From Stagonosporopsis chrysanthemi (lineage: Eukaryota > Ascomycota > Dothideomycetes > Pleosporales > Didymellaceae), in contig JAFISE010000004.1 of the NCBI GenBank assembly GCA_022560025.1, positions 124,001 to 188,000 of the forward strand: 64,000 nucleotides of DNA, read 5' to 3'. Of the stretch, positions 47,111 to 57,976 are shown one piece after another. Under the pieces are notes generated by a model. The model had not been told where the DNA came from. It was given only the letters and a program-made list of their open reading frames with translations, and did no database searches. Position numbers and translations under genes: made by a program. Every line of letters starts with the position of its first letter. The stretch's first letter is position 1.

Positions 47111-47381
47111 GCATTGGGATTGTTCGCGAAAGGAGAAAAATGGTTTAATCGCACTGTATGCATATAGATGTTACAAGGACATGGCGTTGGTTGTTTTTGC
47201 TGATTTACGAAGGTCAGCTCAATAGTCCTGGTTTCCCTCAGTACTGACGATACGATTGAGTGTCAAAGTCAAGATTCTACCTGTTGAACATCAACATGTG
47301 CTCCTAAGTCATAACACAAGCAACATCAAGTGGGTTTCTGGCATTCGTGGCAACAATCCACTTTCCTCCACAACCTCGCCA

Positions 47382-48808
47382 TCAGGTGTACCATGTCACC
47401 TCCGGAATCTCGTCCAGCAACTGAAATCTCCCTAATTCACGGTTCTTATATGCCACAGGATCGTGCAGGGTATGTGTTCTGATGTCCCTCCAGAACCGAT
47501 CAAGACCGACCTTCTGACCTGTAGCTCTCGCACCTGTCACCTCAAAGACTCCTCCGGTCACCCGCAGGCCCGTATCTGTGTTAACCACCTTGGCGCTTGC
47601 AACCCATTCGGCTAGCTCACCTCGCTCGCGCGCAGTGAGCTTCGCCCGTGTTGCAAGGTCGCCCGAGTACGTAGTGTAGATCTTATCCGCTTGCTCACCG
47701 GCCCTGTCTGTAAGTGCGACAGCGGCACGCAGGTGCGCGTGGAAGTTGCCATAGCGCTCAAGAACATAGAACTCATCGGTCGCGTGCTCTTTGTTCTGGA
47801 CCTCTGTTAGTGTTCCACGAAGTCAGTAGGAGGTGCTGTACTTACATCTCCACCATATGGCCACGCTCGAGTGCCCTTGACGGTATACTTGGACGCAAAT
47901 TGCTGCGCGCCCAGCGCAATACCGAGATAGAAGTTACTGAAGACAAGCTGAATTGTGGGCAGCAGCAATGATGCGAAGGGAATCTGAAGTACTTTCGGAT
48001 CTGGCTTCTTCTGCTCCACATTCCAGCCCAAAGCGTCTGTCCACGGCACTGCCACGTTCTCAATCTTGACACTGCCAGACTCGGTCAATCTCAAACCGAT
48101 GTTGTTCCAGTCATGCGAGAACTGGATACCAGGTTGGTCGGTCGGCACAAAGGCGAAGATGTGGTCACCGGTCCCGTTGAAGTCGCCTTCCAGTACTGTC
48201 AAGTCGGAGATAACACCGCCAGTGTTAAAGTGCTTGAAACCAGTGAAGATGATGTCGTCGCCCTCGGCTGTGATCTTGAGGTCGTTGTCGCGAGGATTTA
48301 CTGCGCCGCCGACGAAGTAATTGTTCTCGATGATCAGCTTTTGATACCGGTCTGCTTGCTCTTCGGTACCAACGACATTCGCGGTCGTGCTCCAGAGCAG
48401 ATGATAGGCTAGGAGCATGCCGATAGAGCTTCATTTGTTAGTGTATGTCTGGTGGAAGGTGTCAATTGCTTACCCGTCTCCTTCAGCAACTTTGCGAACA
48501 ACTTTATAGCCAACGCTCCATGGCTGTTCTCCGCCCCCATATTTCTTTGGGCCGAGAACCTTGAGCAACTCGGCGTGCTTCAAGAGAGCGATCTCAGCTC
48601 TGGGAGACTTGTTCTCTTGATCCCTCACAGCAGCATCAATGGCGAGCACGTCTGCAACTTCCTGCGCGCGTTGAAGCCAGGCTTTTTCATCGTTTGGAAC
48701 CGCACTCCACTTCTCTTCGTACTCTGAGTAGACCGTAGGGTCACGAAAGGGGACTTCTTTCGCGTTGCCATGGGCGGTACTGCTATTGGTGCCATTTGTG
48801 GAAGCCAT
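47382..48808 (-). CDS. Acyl-CoA dehydrogenase-fold flavoprotein, SoxC/DszC-like monooxygenase group
   Basis: Flavin-dependent enzyme of the acyl-CoA dehydrogenase fold. Exons are 48474-48808, 47846-48428 and 47382-47801, giving 445 aa. It shows an N-terminal helical domain (PRAEIALLKHAELLKVLGPK, YGGGEQPWSVGYKVVRKVAE), a middle beta-domain (VGGAVNPRDNDLKITAEGDD, HFNTGGVISDLTVLEGDF, WNNIGLRLTESGSVKIENVA) and a C-terminal four-helix domain (AVALTDRAGEQADKIYTTYS, TGGVFEVTGARATG). The absence of the classical catalytic Glu context and the similarity to the desulfurization-enzyme branch suggest an FMNH2/FADH2-dependent monooxygenase rather than a beta-oxidation enzyme. No targeting signal is evident. 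Substrate unknown. Confidence 0.8.
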
Positions 48809-49313
48809 CGTCAAGTCTTTACTACAGCGGAATATGGTCGACTCAGCGCATCGCAGTCCTCATAAGCTCATCGATACTCGCGCTGCTGAGCTTGCTTCAT
48901 ATTGCGTGCTATGCACCCACATATTGCTCATCCTGCAGGGTTGCAGTATCGACGAGTTCAAGGTCGGGAAGTACACAATTGCGCAATGAGCTCCGGTCTA
49001 CGGTCGAACTGGAAGACGGCCGAGGTGCACCGATTTGCTGTTAAGGACAAGGTTACTGCAGACTTCCCCAGATAATGTTCTGACAGTAACGCTAGCACAT
49101 GTGAGCTAACTATTATCGATCTAGTTAAGCAGCTACATCGTCCGACTCGTGCGCAATCATTCACCGCAATCACCTCATCCTCCCCAACTGCAACCTCCAC
49201 TGGATGGACCACGCGTCCGATGACCTCCGGTATGAGCCTTAAGACCGAACGACACCGCGATCTGCACTCGGCTCTACAAGCTACCGCGAACCACTACGAT
49301 TTGCAACTCCCGT
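48809..49313. other. Intergenic region, no gene recognised
   Basis: About 505 bp between the start of the flavoprotein gene and the 3' end of the acetate-type carrier. Nothing distinctive. Confidence 0.4.
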
Positions 49314-50293
49314 CTATGCCCTCTTGGTCTTCGCGAAGTACCGAGATGTATCACCTAAAGGTAGCTCCACAATGGAGTCTTTCAAGAGCAAATGGAATGT
49401 CAGGTACCTGCTCGGGTCAATGGATGTCCACGGGAAGTAATCACTAGCAGACTCACCAGCCAATCAGTCCCGAAACGAAGCAGAAGCCGCCTCCACCTTT
49501 CTTGAGCGCAATATATGCAGCAATATTTCCATCCGCAAGAGCAAAGTAGCTCGAAGCGACTAGTAGAAAGCCGAAGACCACGGTGAAGAAGATTGCAATG
49601 TAGGCCAGATTGGTCGGCAGTGAAGCTACCAGAAAAACGACTGCAAACACGGTCCACACTACGGTTGCATTAGCATCGCTGTTGTAATGATCATCCAATA
49701 ACTCACAGATCATAAAGAAACCCAGGGCGTTGTTCAGTTCCGTGGTGTTGTCACCATACGCCTCGACAACGCCAAAGGCAGGCGTGAGGATCGCTCCATA
49801 ACCGGCATAAAATAGACCTGACAGAGTCAGCGTGAACATAGTAACATGAGAATTATCGCCTCACCGAAGGCACTGAAGACTGTGTACCCGAAACCGTTCC
49901 CAACAGAAAGCTCCCACTGAGCTGTAATGACCAGGCCGAAAGCTGCGGCAAAGAAGAAGTTGGCAACCTCGTCAAATCAGTTTACGCCTGTCTCCAAGTC
50001 TGTGCAGTCTTACAAAAACGTTGTTGGTCGTCACTCCGCGCCACTCCATCAGACTCAGTGACAGAGTGGTGAGTGTCGTTGCGAAGACTCCGATTGCGAG
50101 TGCGGTCTGGGACCGTCAGCGTGGGAAATGCCTCTCTGTAGTGACAACTGCCTACGCCAGATCCTAGACTTTTAGGTGCGATTTTGTTCGGCTCATTGCT
50201 TTCGATCGTGGGCTGCTTTTCGACATCGGTGTATCGCGCATGCGGCTTGTCGTCGAGACGTTCAATACTGTCGCTTGCAGAAGCAGAAGCCAT
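49314..50293 (-). CDS. GPR1/FUN34/YaaH family acetate/ammonium-type membrane carrier
   Basis: Plasma-membrane protein of the acetate uptake transporter family (yeast Ady2/Ato, Aspergillus AcpA). Six exons: 50156-50293, 50014-50106, 49865-49967, 49707-49817, 49457-49658 and 49314-49407, giving 246 aa. Five introns of 46-49 bp interrupt every part, so no single frame shows the protein. After splicing, six hydrophobic segments appear: TALAIGVFATTLTTLSLSLM, VANFFFAAAFGLVITAQWEL, GLFYAGYGAILTPAFGVVEA, the family stretch NNALGFFMILWTVFAVVFLV, LAYIAIFFTVVFGFLLVASS and GLIGWYLTFHLLL, closing with the typical PLGDTSRYF. The classical N-terminal NPxPLG motif is degenerate (SLGSGTALAIG). Family is secure; substrate is inferred. 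Confidence 0.83.
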
Positions 50294-50901
50294 CTTCCCA
50301 GTCAGTTCAGAAATCAGATGATTAGAGATGGTTTCGAAATTGGAAGGCTGGCTTGTATGTCGTCGTCCACATCAGGTAATAGGAGTGCGCAGATATAGGT
50401 GCGCATGGCGTGCCAACAGCCAGTTCCCTTGACCCAATACCGGATCTCCATCAAATTTGACCGAGTCCAATCCTGGTCTACCGCACAGAACTCCGGGGAA
50501 GATCTACCTGGCGTTCGAGGATTCGTGGTGGTGCAACCTTTCCCGGTCATTGCGTTGTAATGTCAACATATTGCCTCATCGAGACTCACCGAACACGCCG
50601 TGTGATGGGAGGGCATACACAGGTCCTTGGGCTCCAAGATTGCGCATAACCGGAATCTTCCATCGCAGATGTGAGTGTGTTGCACGATCTGGGAGATTAT
50701 AACATGAGGAAGGGGTTGTGCAATTGCAGGTGGCTGAACCACTATCAATTGCATCCCACGTGCAAGTGCCACCAAGCCAAAAATCTACCATCGGAGACGC
50801 GTCACTTTACACAACCCCAAATCTGGATCTCGCCCTAGAGCGCAAAAGAAACAACACCCAGTCGAGGACGCGCAGGGAGCAAAAAAGGATGTCGCACTTA
50901 T
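50294..50901. other. Carrier upstream region, no gene recognised
   Basis: About 610 bp between the carrier start and the tRNA-like locus. No supported gene. Confidence 0.4.
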
Positions 50902-51053
50902 TGGCGGTACCGTGAATCGAACACGGGCTGGCGCGGATCTGGATCGGAACACTACGTGTTCGCCAGCCACAACGCGACGTCATACCACTAGACAGTGGGG
51001 TTGTTAGTCGCTGAATGTAGCGATGGTTGAGAATGTTACTTACCCATACCACC
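50902..51053 (-). tRNA. tRNA-His(GTG)-like gene with two apparent insertions (possible introns or pseudogene)
   Basis: Reading the minus strand: T-arm CCGTG-TTCGATT-CACGG with a good B box, followed by TACCGCC and discriminator A (50902), as eukaryotic tRNA-His has A73. The anticodon loop reads TTGTGGC with GTG at 50970-50968, the invariant tRNA-His loop, flanked by a CGCG stem. About 25-30 nt between loop and 3' stem strand would be an intron at the canonical 37/38 site. The D-arm GTC-TAGTGGTAT-GAC starts at 50993. No sequence next to it can pair with TACCGCC, but GGTGGTA at 51053-51047 pairs along all seven positions (one G-U) and is followed by TG for positions 8-9. Roughly 51 nt (50994-51044) then separate it from the D-arm. 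Functional status uncertain. Confidence 0.55.
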
Positions 51054-51619
51054 GTATATGATGTTTTGATGAACAACTCGTCAAAAAGAAATAATATATA
51101 GTATTTAAATAGACTCCTCTTGAGACTGGAACGATGATTCTTCTGAGTTTAAATCATTGGATCGGGCACATGGAAGCGGGGCACGGTAGTTGTGGTTTCC
51201 GTTTCAAGGAATCAAGCCGATTTCGACCGATTCAACACAATTAGTCACAGCATAGGCCGAGCATGGAAAACATCACTGTATCTCACAATCGGAGTTTAGT
51301 GTCCTGCAGGTTGATGCTACCGATGTTCCCAGCACAACCAGACCAAGCATGGGGCTTACTCACGACTTTTTCTATTGGTTTGGAAGGTTCGTAGCAGATA
51401 TATTGTTACAAGCGCTACAATTCATGACAGTCATATGTTCCATATCGTCATACAGGGCATGCTCATTACCAGGACCAAGGTCGGTAGACCAGATCAACAC
51501 GCAGCTACACTTTTGTCTACACAATCGACACCGTCCCATGCGTCCGACCCGCCAACTGCCTTGGATCGACGATGCTATTGGCGATCTGCCGGGGCAGCTC
51601 GCTGAACATTCTGGTTACT
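51054..51619. other. AT-rich intergenic region, no gene recognised
   Basis: About 570 bp between the tRNA-like locus and the 3' end of the sphingolipid methyltransferase gene. It includes an AT-rich tract near 51085-51115. Nothing else seen. Confidence 0.4.
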
Positions 51620-53294
51620 TCAAACGTTTTTGGGGAGGAGGTTGGTGCCCTTGGCCTTGCTCGCCTCCAGAGCACCAGAGAGTGAGTACTGGGAGTTGAT
51701 GCCGTCGACACGGTGAACGGCGTTGAGGTTCTTGACGCAGGTGATCTGGAAGCAAGTGGCGGAACCCTGGCGGGATGCGATCGTGGAGTAAGCAAGGAAG
51801 TACTCCCAGATGCGGAACCAGCGGGCGCCGTACTTGGCGTTGACCTTGTCCTTGTTGCCGAGCCAGTTACGGTACCACCTCCAGAGAGTAGCGGAGTAGT
51901 GGACGCCAATGGTGTCGGTCATCTTGACCTCGAAACCAGCGCCCTCAAGGGTGTCAATGACGAAGCCCAGAGGAGTGGAAGCGTCAGCACCAGGGAAGAC
52001 GTATTTGTTCATGAACAGACCCCAGGTGAAGTCCTCGAACTGCCAGGCCTTGCGCAGACCAGCGATCTGAAGGAAGAAAACACCGTCGTCCTCGAGCATG
52101 TCGTAGACCTGACGGAAGAAGCCACCCAAGTGACGAACACCAACGTGCTCGGCCATCTCGAGACATGTGATCTTGTCGTATCCACCAGAGGGAACAGGGA
52201 TTTCGCGGTAGTCCATGCAGAGAATCTTGGACTGATCCTCCTGGATGCCGACTCGCCTGAGACCGTTGTTGCCCCAGGCAGTCTGGTTGCGACCAAGTGT
52301 AATACCAGTGACGTGAGCACCGTAGTTGGCAGAAGCGAACTTGGTGAGAGTACCCCAGCCGCAGCCGATATCGAGCATCTTCTCGCCCTTCTTGAGGCCG
52401 ATCTTCTCGCAAACAATAGCCATCTTGTTGTCCTGGAGCTGCTCCAGAGACTCCTCCTTGTTGATGTCTGAGATGATACCGGAAGTGTAGATCATGCGTG
52501 GGCCGAGGAACCAGCCGTAGAAGTCGTCGCCGCGGTCGTAGTGGTCGCGTACCTGCTCTTCGTCTGCGATGTTGTTAGCTGGTTTCAACGCGGCGTGCTG
52601 TGAGGCGGAAAAACTTACCCTGAGACTTGGAGTGGACGATCATTTCAGGAATCATGCCGAAGAGGAAGTGCTTGATCAGACCAAGGGTGAAGCGGGGCTT
52701 CGACCAGTCGTGGCGCCATTCGAGAATGTCGAGCATGTCGCCCTTCAGCTCGATCTCGCCATCGAAGTACTTCTCCTGGAAGGTCTCGATGGGGATCTTC
52801 TTCTTGCCGTAGTAGGCATCACGGTCCTCCTCCTTATTGAATTTCAGGTAGTGCTCAATGTCCTTGCCTGGGAGCTTGGCCTTCTCGTTCTTGCGGGGCG
52901 CGAACTCAGAGGTCAACCACCAGAAAGGTCCAAGGATAGGCAGAGTGGTGAACAAGGCAAAGAAGATCCACGTCTTCAGGCCGCCGCCGATCTTCCAGGT
53001 CAGGTATGCGGGAACAGCGACGAGGAGCGAGATCAGGGCGTAGTTGTTGAACGAGTCGCGGCCAGAGCCCTCAGCGGGGAGAGGGGCATTGGCGATCGTA
53101 GGATACTACACACATCAACAGTCAGCTCAATTGCTCTTTCGCTCAGCGCTCAATGGCTCGCCGGATGCGCACCAAAATGTTGGGATGGTACGTACCGAAG
53201 TGGTCTTGACCCCGCAATCGAACTCGGAGACGGTCGAAGACGCCGCAGGCGTTTCGATGAACTCGAATATCTCCTCAGAGGTGTTGCCGCTCAT
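51620..53294 (-). CDS. Sphingolipid C9-methyltransferase (glucosylceramide pathway)
   Basis: SAM-dependent enzyme that adds the C9 methyl branch to the sphingoid base of fungal glucosylceramides, at the ER membrane. Exons are 53196-53294, 52619-53105 and 51620-52563, giving 509 aa. Two N-terminal membrane segments (YALISLLVAVPAYLTWKIGG; WIFFALFTTLPILGPFWW) precede the cyclopropane-fatty-acid-synthase-like domain: VRDHYDRGDDFYGWFLGPRM, YTSGIISD, the SAM motif MLDIGCGWGTLTKFASANYG, VTGITLGRNQTAWG, CLEMAEHVGVRHLGGFFRQV and the C-terminal ATLWRWYRNWLGNK. The ending ASRQGSATCFQITCVKNLN matches fungal C9-methyltransferases. All junctions are in phase and the length is normal for the family. Confidence 0.93.
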
Positions 53295-53643
53295 CTTGCA
53301 CAACTCCTGTGGATTTTGGAAGACGATAAGAAGACGTGGTGTTTTCGAAAGACAGCTGCATGTGCCAAGCGCGAACGGTGTAGCCCACTAAGCGAAGAAC
53401 CAGGCCAGGGGAGCTTTTGTGCTAGTTACACCTGAAACATCAACAGTCCTACAATAACGAGGCCGCGAGATGGATGATTAGTGCGCTGTGGAAGCTCGAA
53501 CCAAAATCATCTCCTTATTCACGCAGCTGACTCTTGAAATCGCATCTTCTGTACACTTTGGAGCTTGTGAATACACTTTTTGCGACTGTGCCCAGGGTCG
53601 AAGGATGCATCTCGGTGGTACACCAACGCGACGCGCGGCTTTC
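53295..53643. promoter_or_regulatory. Upstream region of the C9-methyltransferase gene
   Basis: About 350 bp between the methyltransferase start and the 3' end of the phosphatase gene. No element recognised. Confidence 0.35.
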
Positions 53644-54714
53644 CTACGAATCAGCGGCCAGCATTCTCCTTCTCAGGTTCCCTAGCGTTTCCTGACTAAC
53701 CCCAACTTTCTCCAGCAAGTATTTCTCAACGCCGCCATACTTCTCCTGGATGTGCGAATGGACTTCCTTCGTTAGGCCTGGCGGGCACACCGCGAATTGC
53801 TCAGACAGGCCTATCGCGCCGATCTCTTTCATTCGAGACTCTTTCTCCGACGCAAGCTCAGATTCAGAGAGCAGATAATCCTCCTCAACAATGTCGTCCT
53901 TGATCTGGACCAGCCACAGAACAAGCATAATAACCAGGCCCGTGCGGTCTTTCCCTTGTGTGCAATGGACCAATACTGGCCAGTTCCTGTCGTCTGCGAG
54001 TACATCGAAGACCTGCTTCATCTCCTTTGTACAAACGTCGATTGAGCTCTTCGCCAGCCCAAACAAACCCATCTCTTCCATGTGTGGCGCCAGGATTTTG
54101 ATAGCATCAAGCCGGTAGCCAAAGATCATGAGTCCGGCCAGGCGAAAGAACTCCATCCAGGACAGTTTAGAGATGAGCATGCGTGAGAAAGCCGAGCCAT
54201 TGAAATTGATCTCATGATACGCAACGTCTGGCATCTTCAGCGGTCCAGCAACATCGTCGTTGGATTGAGGAACCGCAGCTGAAGCTTTAATCTTGGCATC
54301 TCGTTTCTGGGCTTGTTCAATATGCTCAGTCCTGCCTCTGTCAGTTTGCCCACTTCCCAGCAGGTTTGTGTTGCATACTTTGTTCTGAGGTCAATGATGC
54401 TCCTCACGCCATACTCTTCTGTGAGTCTTTCTCTGTCCCGGACTGTCGCTTCATCTGCGCAGGTCAGTCTAACTGTTCGCTCAAAAGAAGGTATAGATCT
54501 GACCTGGTCGCGCTCCTCGGTACAGCAGCTTCGTCTTCAGGCATCTTCAAGTTGTTAGCTCTGCAAATTACAAGCGCAGGCTCACTGACTGCCTCCCCAA
54601 TGCTGTATTGACAAACTCGCCGACATCTCGGAAGTTTAATACGCTCCTCAACGGCGTGTTCAGGGTATGACCGTCAATTAGGACTGTCGCCTGTGCAGGA
54701 TCTTTGGAAGTCAT
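53644..54714 (-). CDS. Tyrosine/serine phosphatase family protein (HCX5R type)
   Basis: Dephosphorylates a phosphotyrosine protein or a phosphoinositide/inositol phosphate; the substrate is not predictable here. Exons are 54590-54714, 54504-54544, 54379-54454 and 53644-54331, giving 309 aa. The start of the fold is SVLNFRDVGEF, and spliced exons give KLLYRGARPDEATVRDRERL and EEYGVRSIIDLRTKTEHIEQ, the standard N-terminal half of this family. The P-loop is PVLVHCTQGKDRTGLV, with Cys and Arg of HCX5R intact and a lysine in the loop as in MptpB/IphP-like lipid-active members. A basic-acidic C-terminal helical region follows. Introns are 46-49 bp; the first donor is GTCAGT. Confidence 0.85.
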
Positions 54715-55907
54715 CCTTGCAGTGTGATCAGGACGTGAAGAAAAGGCTGGGCACAATGCTTGTTTATGGGAGATGTTACTGACGTCGGTTGCTGCAGATC
54801 GCGCTAACGGCGTGCGAGCCACCGCGAATTCCTGATTTCTGGTACGCAGTCGCGTGCGCCCGTGATGCAGCCTTTACATATGAAGCAGCTTTCTTCAAGG
54901 CATGCTGCTTCTCTCCAAAGCCGGACGGTATGCACAATAGCAGGCACCGAGTCACTGCTTCCTGTTTACACCATCTGAAAAACAGCTTGATGCATTGAAG
55001 AAAGCCCAAGGCTATTAGTGCCCTTCAAAATTAATCACCCCGACGATTCCTTCATATTCCAGACATGATGTTCGTCCATTACAACATCGGCGCATCGCGT
55101 TGAAGGCTCAGAAACCATCGACCCAGAACGGCTAGCGCATCGGCGTTCTGCTCGCTCCGAGCCCGCTGCTATAAAATCTTCATCGTGCCCACACCCAGTT
55201 CTGTTTCCTTATCAAAAAAGCACAGGGGCCCAGCCACGACCATTAGCATCATCCACTGCTCTTGGTTGCCAGTCACCTACGGGTGGCGTGGGCCCCGCGA
55301 ACAACTCTCCTGTTAGGAAACTGATTTCTCGTTGGGTCGTCTTTAGTGATGGCGATGGGATTTCGGTGTCGATTTTAGGGAGTACATATCTACATGCTGT
55401 GTGGCGTTTTTTGTGTACAGTGACATGCAGCGCGCGTGTGGAATCTGCGTTTCGTTGCAGTGCCTGTTCGAAAGGCATCCGAAGCAATTTCGGATCTGTG
55501 AAGAAGTTGCGCCACGCACGCCAAGACTGCTACTTTCTGCTGCTGCGTCTCGCCTTGACCGATCGACCGCAAGCGGGAGCCAACATATCGTTGCTCTCTC
55601 ATTCCGCCCGTGCAAGCAATTGATCGCTGTTAAGACTGTCATAAGAACAAGCCGTGCTGCAGCGAAAGCAAGCACTTCATGTTGACCATAAAAAGCAATG
55701 TAAGTACAAGGGTAGTGGCAATCATGTCAACAAAATCATGAGCAGATTGGTGGACAGATAATGTGGTAAGAATTGAAATGTTTGGTATCCAAGAGGTTCT
55801 AAGTTGCAAGTGCAACGCGGTCTATCTTACTGACGTGTTCAGATCACCGCCGGACAAAGTGCTTTTCCTGAGCTTCCCTTACCTTTTCCTACTTCCTGTC
55901 ACTCCAT
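54715..55907. other. 1.2-kb intergenic region, no gene recognised
   Basis: Lies between the phosphatase start and the 3' end of the sugar-phosphate cyclase gene. Reading frames of up to about 110 codons at 55288-55675 overlap one another on both strands and look non-coding. Confidence 0.4.
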
Positions 55908-57459
55908 TTAGTTCTTGTAACCATTGGAGTAACCATTAGCGATGCCCTGAAGACCAGCAGGAATGCCATTGTTGGCTTGCTTCTGGCCATTGACTAGCCC
56001 ATCAGCCTTGCCGTTGCTCATCTTCTCGGCAACGCCATTCTCCTTCATCGCGTCCTCGATGGCAACATCATTCTGTGTGTAGCCTGTGTCGGAAGCATCG
56101 ACGTAAGCTTCGAGACCCTCACCATTGCGGGGGTACTCCTTCATCAGCTCCTTGTGCTTGCGCAGAGCTTTGTTCATCTCCTCAGCGGATACATCGTTCA
56201 AAAAGACACATGTGCCGATGGGGTTGGGAACAGCAGCACGGAGAAGACCGTCACGTGTCTTGAGAATGGCCTGGGTGGCCTTGTCGAGCATGTCTTCATC
56301 GAACAACTCATGGTCCATAGACAGACCAGCACGAGAGAAGAGGTTCAACAGCCTGCGGTGCTCTTCGTCAGAGAGAAGTCCACGCTGGTTAGCCAGAGTC
56401 GCAGAGTAAGCCATGTCAATAGAGATGGCGTGTCCGTGACGGAGGGGTGTAGGAGGGGAAAGCTGTATTGGGTCAGATTCAGAGCTGAAGAGATAGTTTA
56501 GAGTACATACCTCGTGAAGAGGACTCCATGTGTGGCCATAAGCAATGACACGGTCAAGACCGATCTCGTGAAGGTTAGGTGTCTCCAACTTCAGCATCTC
56601 GTGGATGCCCGCACGGTTGATGGTGTCAGCGGCCTCACGAACCTCCTGGTTATCACCCTCGCGACCAAAGCGAGTAGTTATCAGCTTCTCGCAGTACTTG
56701 TCGAGAAGATCGAATGTGGGCTTGTGAGCACAGGTCGAGATCTTAATCAACTCGGCAAAGCCGTTTCGGACTTGTGCCTCAGGAAGAGTCTTCAAGAACG
56801 AGAAGTCCAAGAATGTGTGCATGGGGGCGTGGTAAGCACCCAGCCTGTTCTTGTAGTTACCGTAGTTAACGGCCACCTTGATACTGACACTGGCGTCAAT
56901 GAGACCAATGACAGTGGTGGGGATACGGATGTAGTTTGTGTTCCTGCGGTATGCAGCACATGCAAATCTGGAGACATTGAGTTAGTCCTATTTTCCAAAC
57001 GCTTTCAGGCCAGAGTGCCTTAGAGATAAATTTTACCCAGCAACATCAGTCACTAAACCGCCACCCTAGAATTGTTAGTAGGGCTTTTACAAGTGGTGAG
57101 ATATGACTTACAACTACCAGAACAGGCTCTTTACGAATGATACCAAAATTGGTCATGGAATCGACGATGTTCAGAAGAGTCTCAATTGACTTAGCCTTCT
57201 CACCAATCATTGTCTTGTGAATGGTCAAGGGCATGTTGTAGTGGTCGAAGTACGCCTGCATGTCCTTGCCGTAGACATTGTAGATGTTCAAGTCCATGAT
57301 GGCAAGGCAGCGGCCCCACTTCTCGTAACAGTTGGCAAGCTGAGGGTTGGCGGCGTTGAAGACGCCATCCATGAAGGTGAAGTCATATTCAATCTTCTCG
57401 TAACCCTCGACGTGGAAGCCGTTCTTAGTCTCGGCAACAGAAGCTTTGAGGTCTGACAT
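55908..57459 (-). CDS. mysA: Sugar-phosphate cyclase, demethyl-4-deoxygadusol synthase type (MysA-like)
   Basis: Expected to cyclise sedoheptulose-7-phosphate to demethyl-4-deoxygadusol, the first step to mycosporines; NAD+ and a divalent metal are cofactors. Exons are 57112-57459, 57037-57065 (29 nt), 56511-56967 and 55908-56462, giving 462 aa. The dehydroquinate-synthase fold shows the NAD loop VVGGGLVTDVAGFACAAYRR across two introns, RIPTTVIGLIDASVSIKVAV, NRLGAYHAPMHTFLDF, metal ligands in GFAELIKI, LRHGHAISIDMAY and GHTWSPLHE, and a Gly/Asn-rich C-terminal tail. The sequence is unlike shikimate-pathway AROM-type DHQ synthase, and GHTWSP rather than the DHQS context points to the EEVS/DDGS branch. 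DDGS is favoured over EEVS by the two neighbouring genes. Confidence 0.86.
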
Positions 57460-57976
57460 GATGATGGGTAGGAGTGTGTAAAGGAGATACGTTGAGTGTC
57501 TGCTGGGCCAATTTACGGGGTCCTGGGTGGTATATAAAGTGTTCAAGGGCCGATGTCGTCTGGACCCAGGCGTAGCGACCTGAATGCACGGTGTCACTCA
57601 ATTGGTTGACGAAGGCCGGCAACGCTTCATGGAAAACGTCAGCCATACGCAGAATTCTTGCCAGTACGCCGAGGATCTGTGTAGGCCTTGTTCATGTGGA
57701 TCTGGTACGAATACTCTGCAAGGAGGACTAAACTGTTACTGGCTGGCCATGATGAAATGACTTGAGAACCAGCGAAGTATCAGCGGCAGAATCCGGTTCC
57801 GGCACATGGGAAAACACGATCCCTCAACGCGAACAGGGGCTTTTGCATGCTTGGAGGAAGCAGTGTAATCGTAATTGCTTGCAGCCTGGGTACCAAAAGA
57901 GTGTAGCACGGAGCTAACCTTTTTAGTGCTGCGCACGGAGTACCACCCGGTGTGGAGATGCAGTCGATGCAGTTGC

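Noticed and set aside
49982..50293. 103-aa frame as a separate small gene
   Set aside because: Only its first 46 codons are used; the rest is readthrough of the first introns of the six-exon acetate-type carrier.
33543..50293. Secondary-metabolite cluster with a core synthase
   Set aside because: No PKS, NRPS, terpene cyclase or DMATS gene is present; the genes fit uptake and catabolism better.
51713..52471. 252-codon plus-strand frame opposite the C9-methyltransferase
   Set aside because: Antisense to a well-supported conserved gene; no recognisable product.
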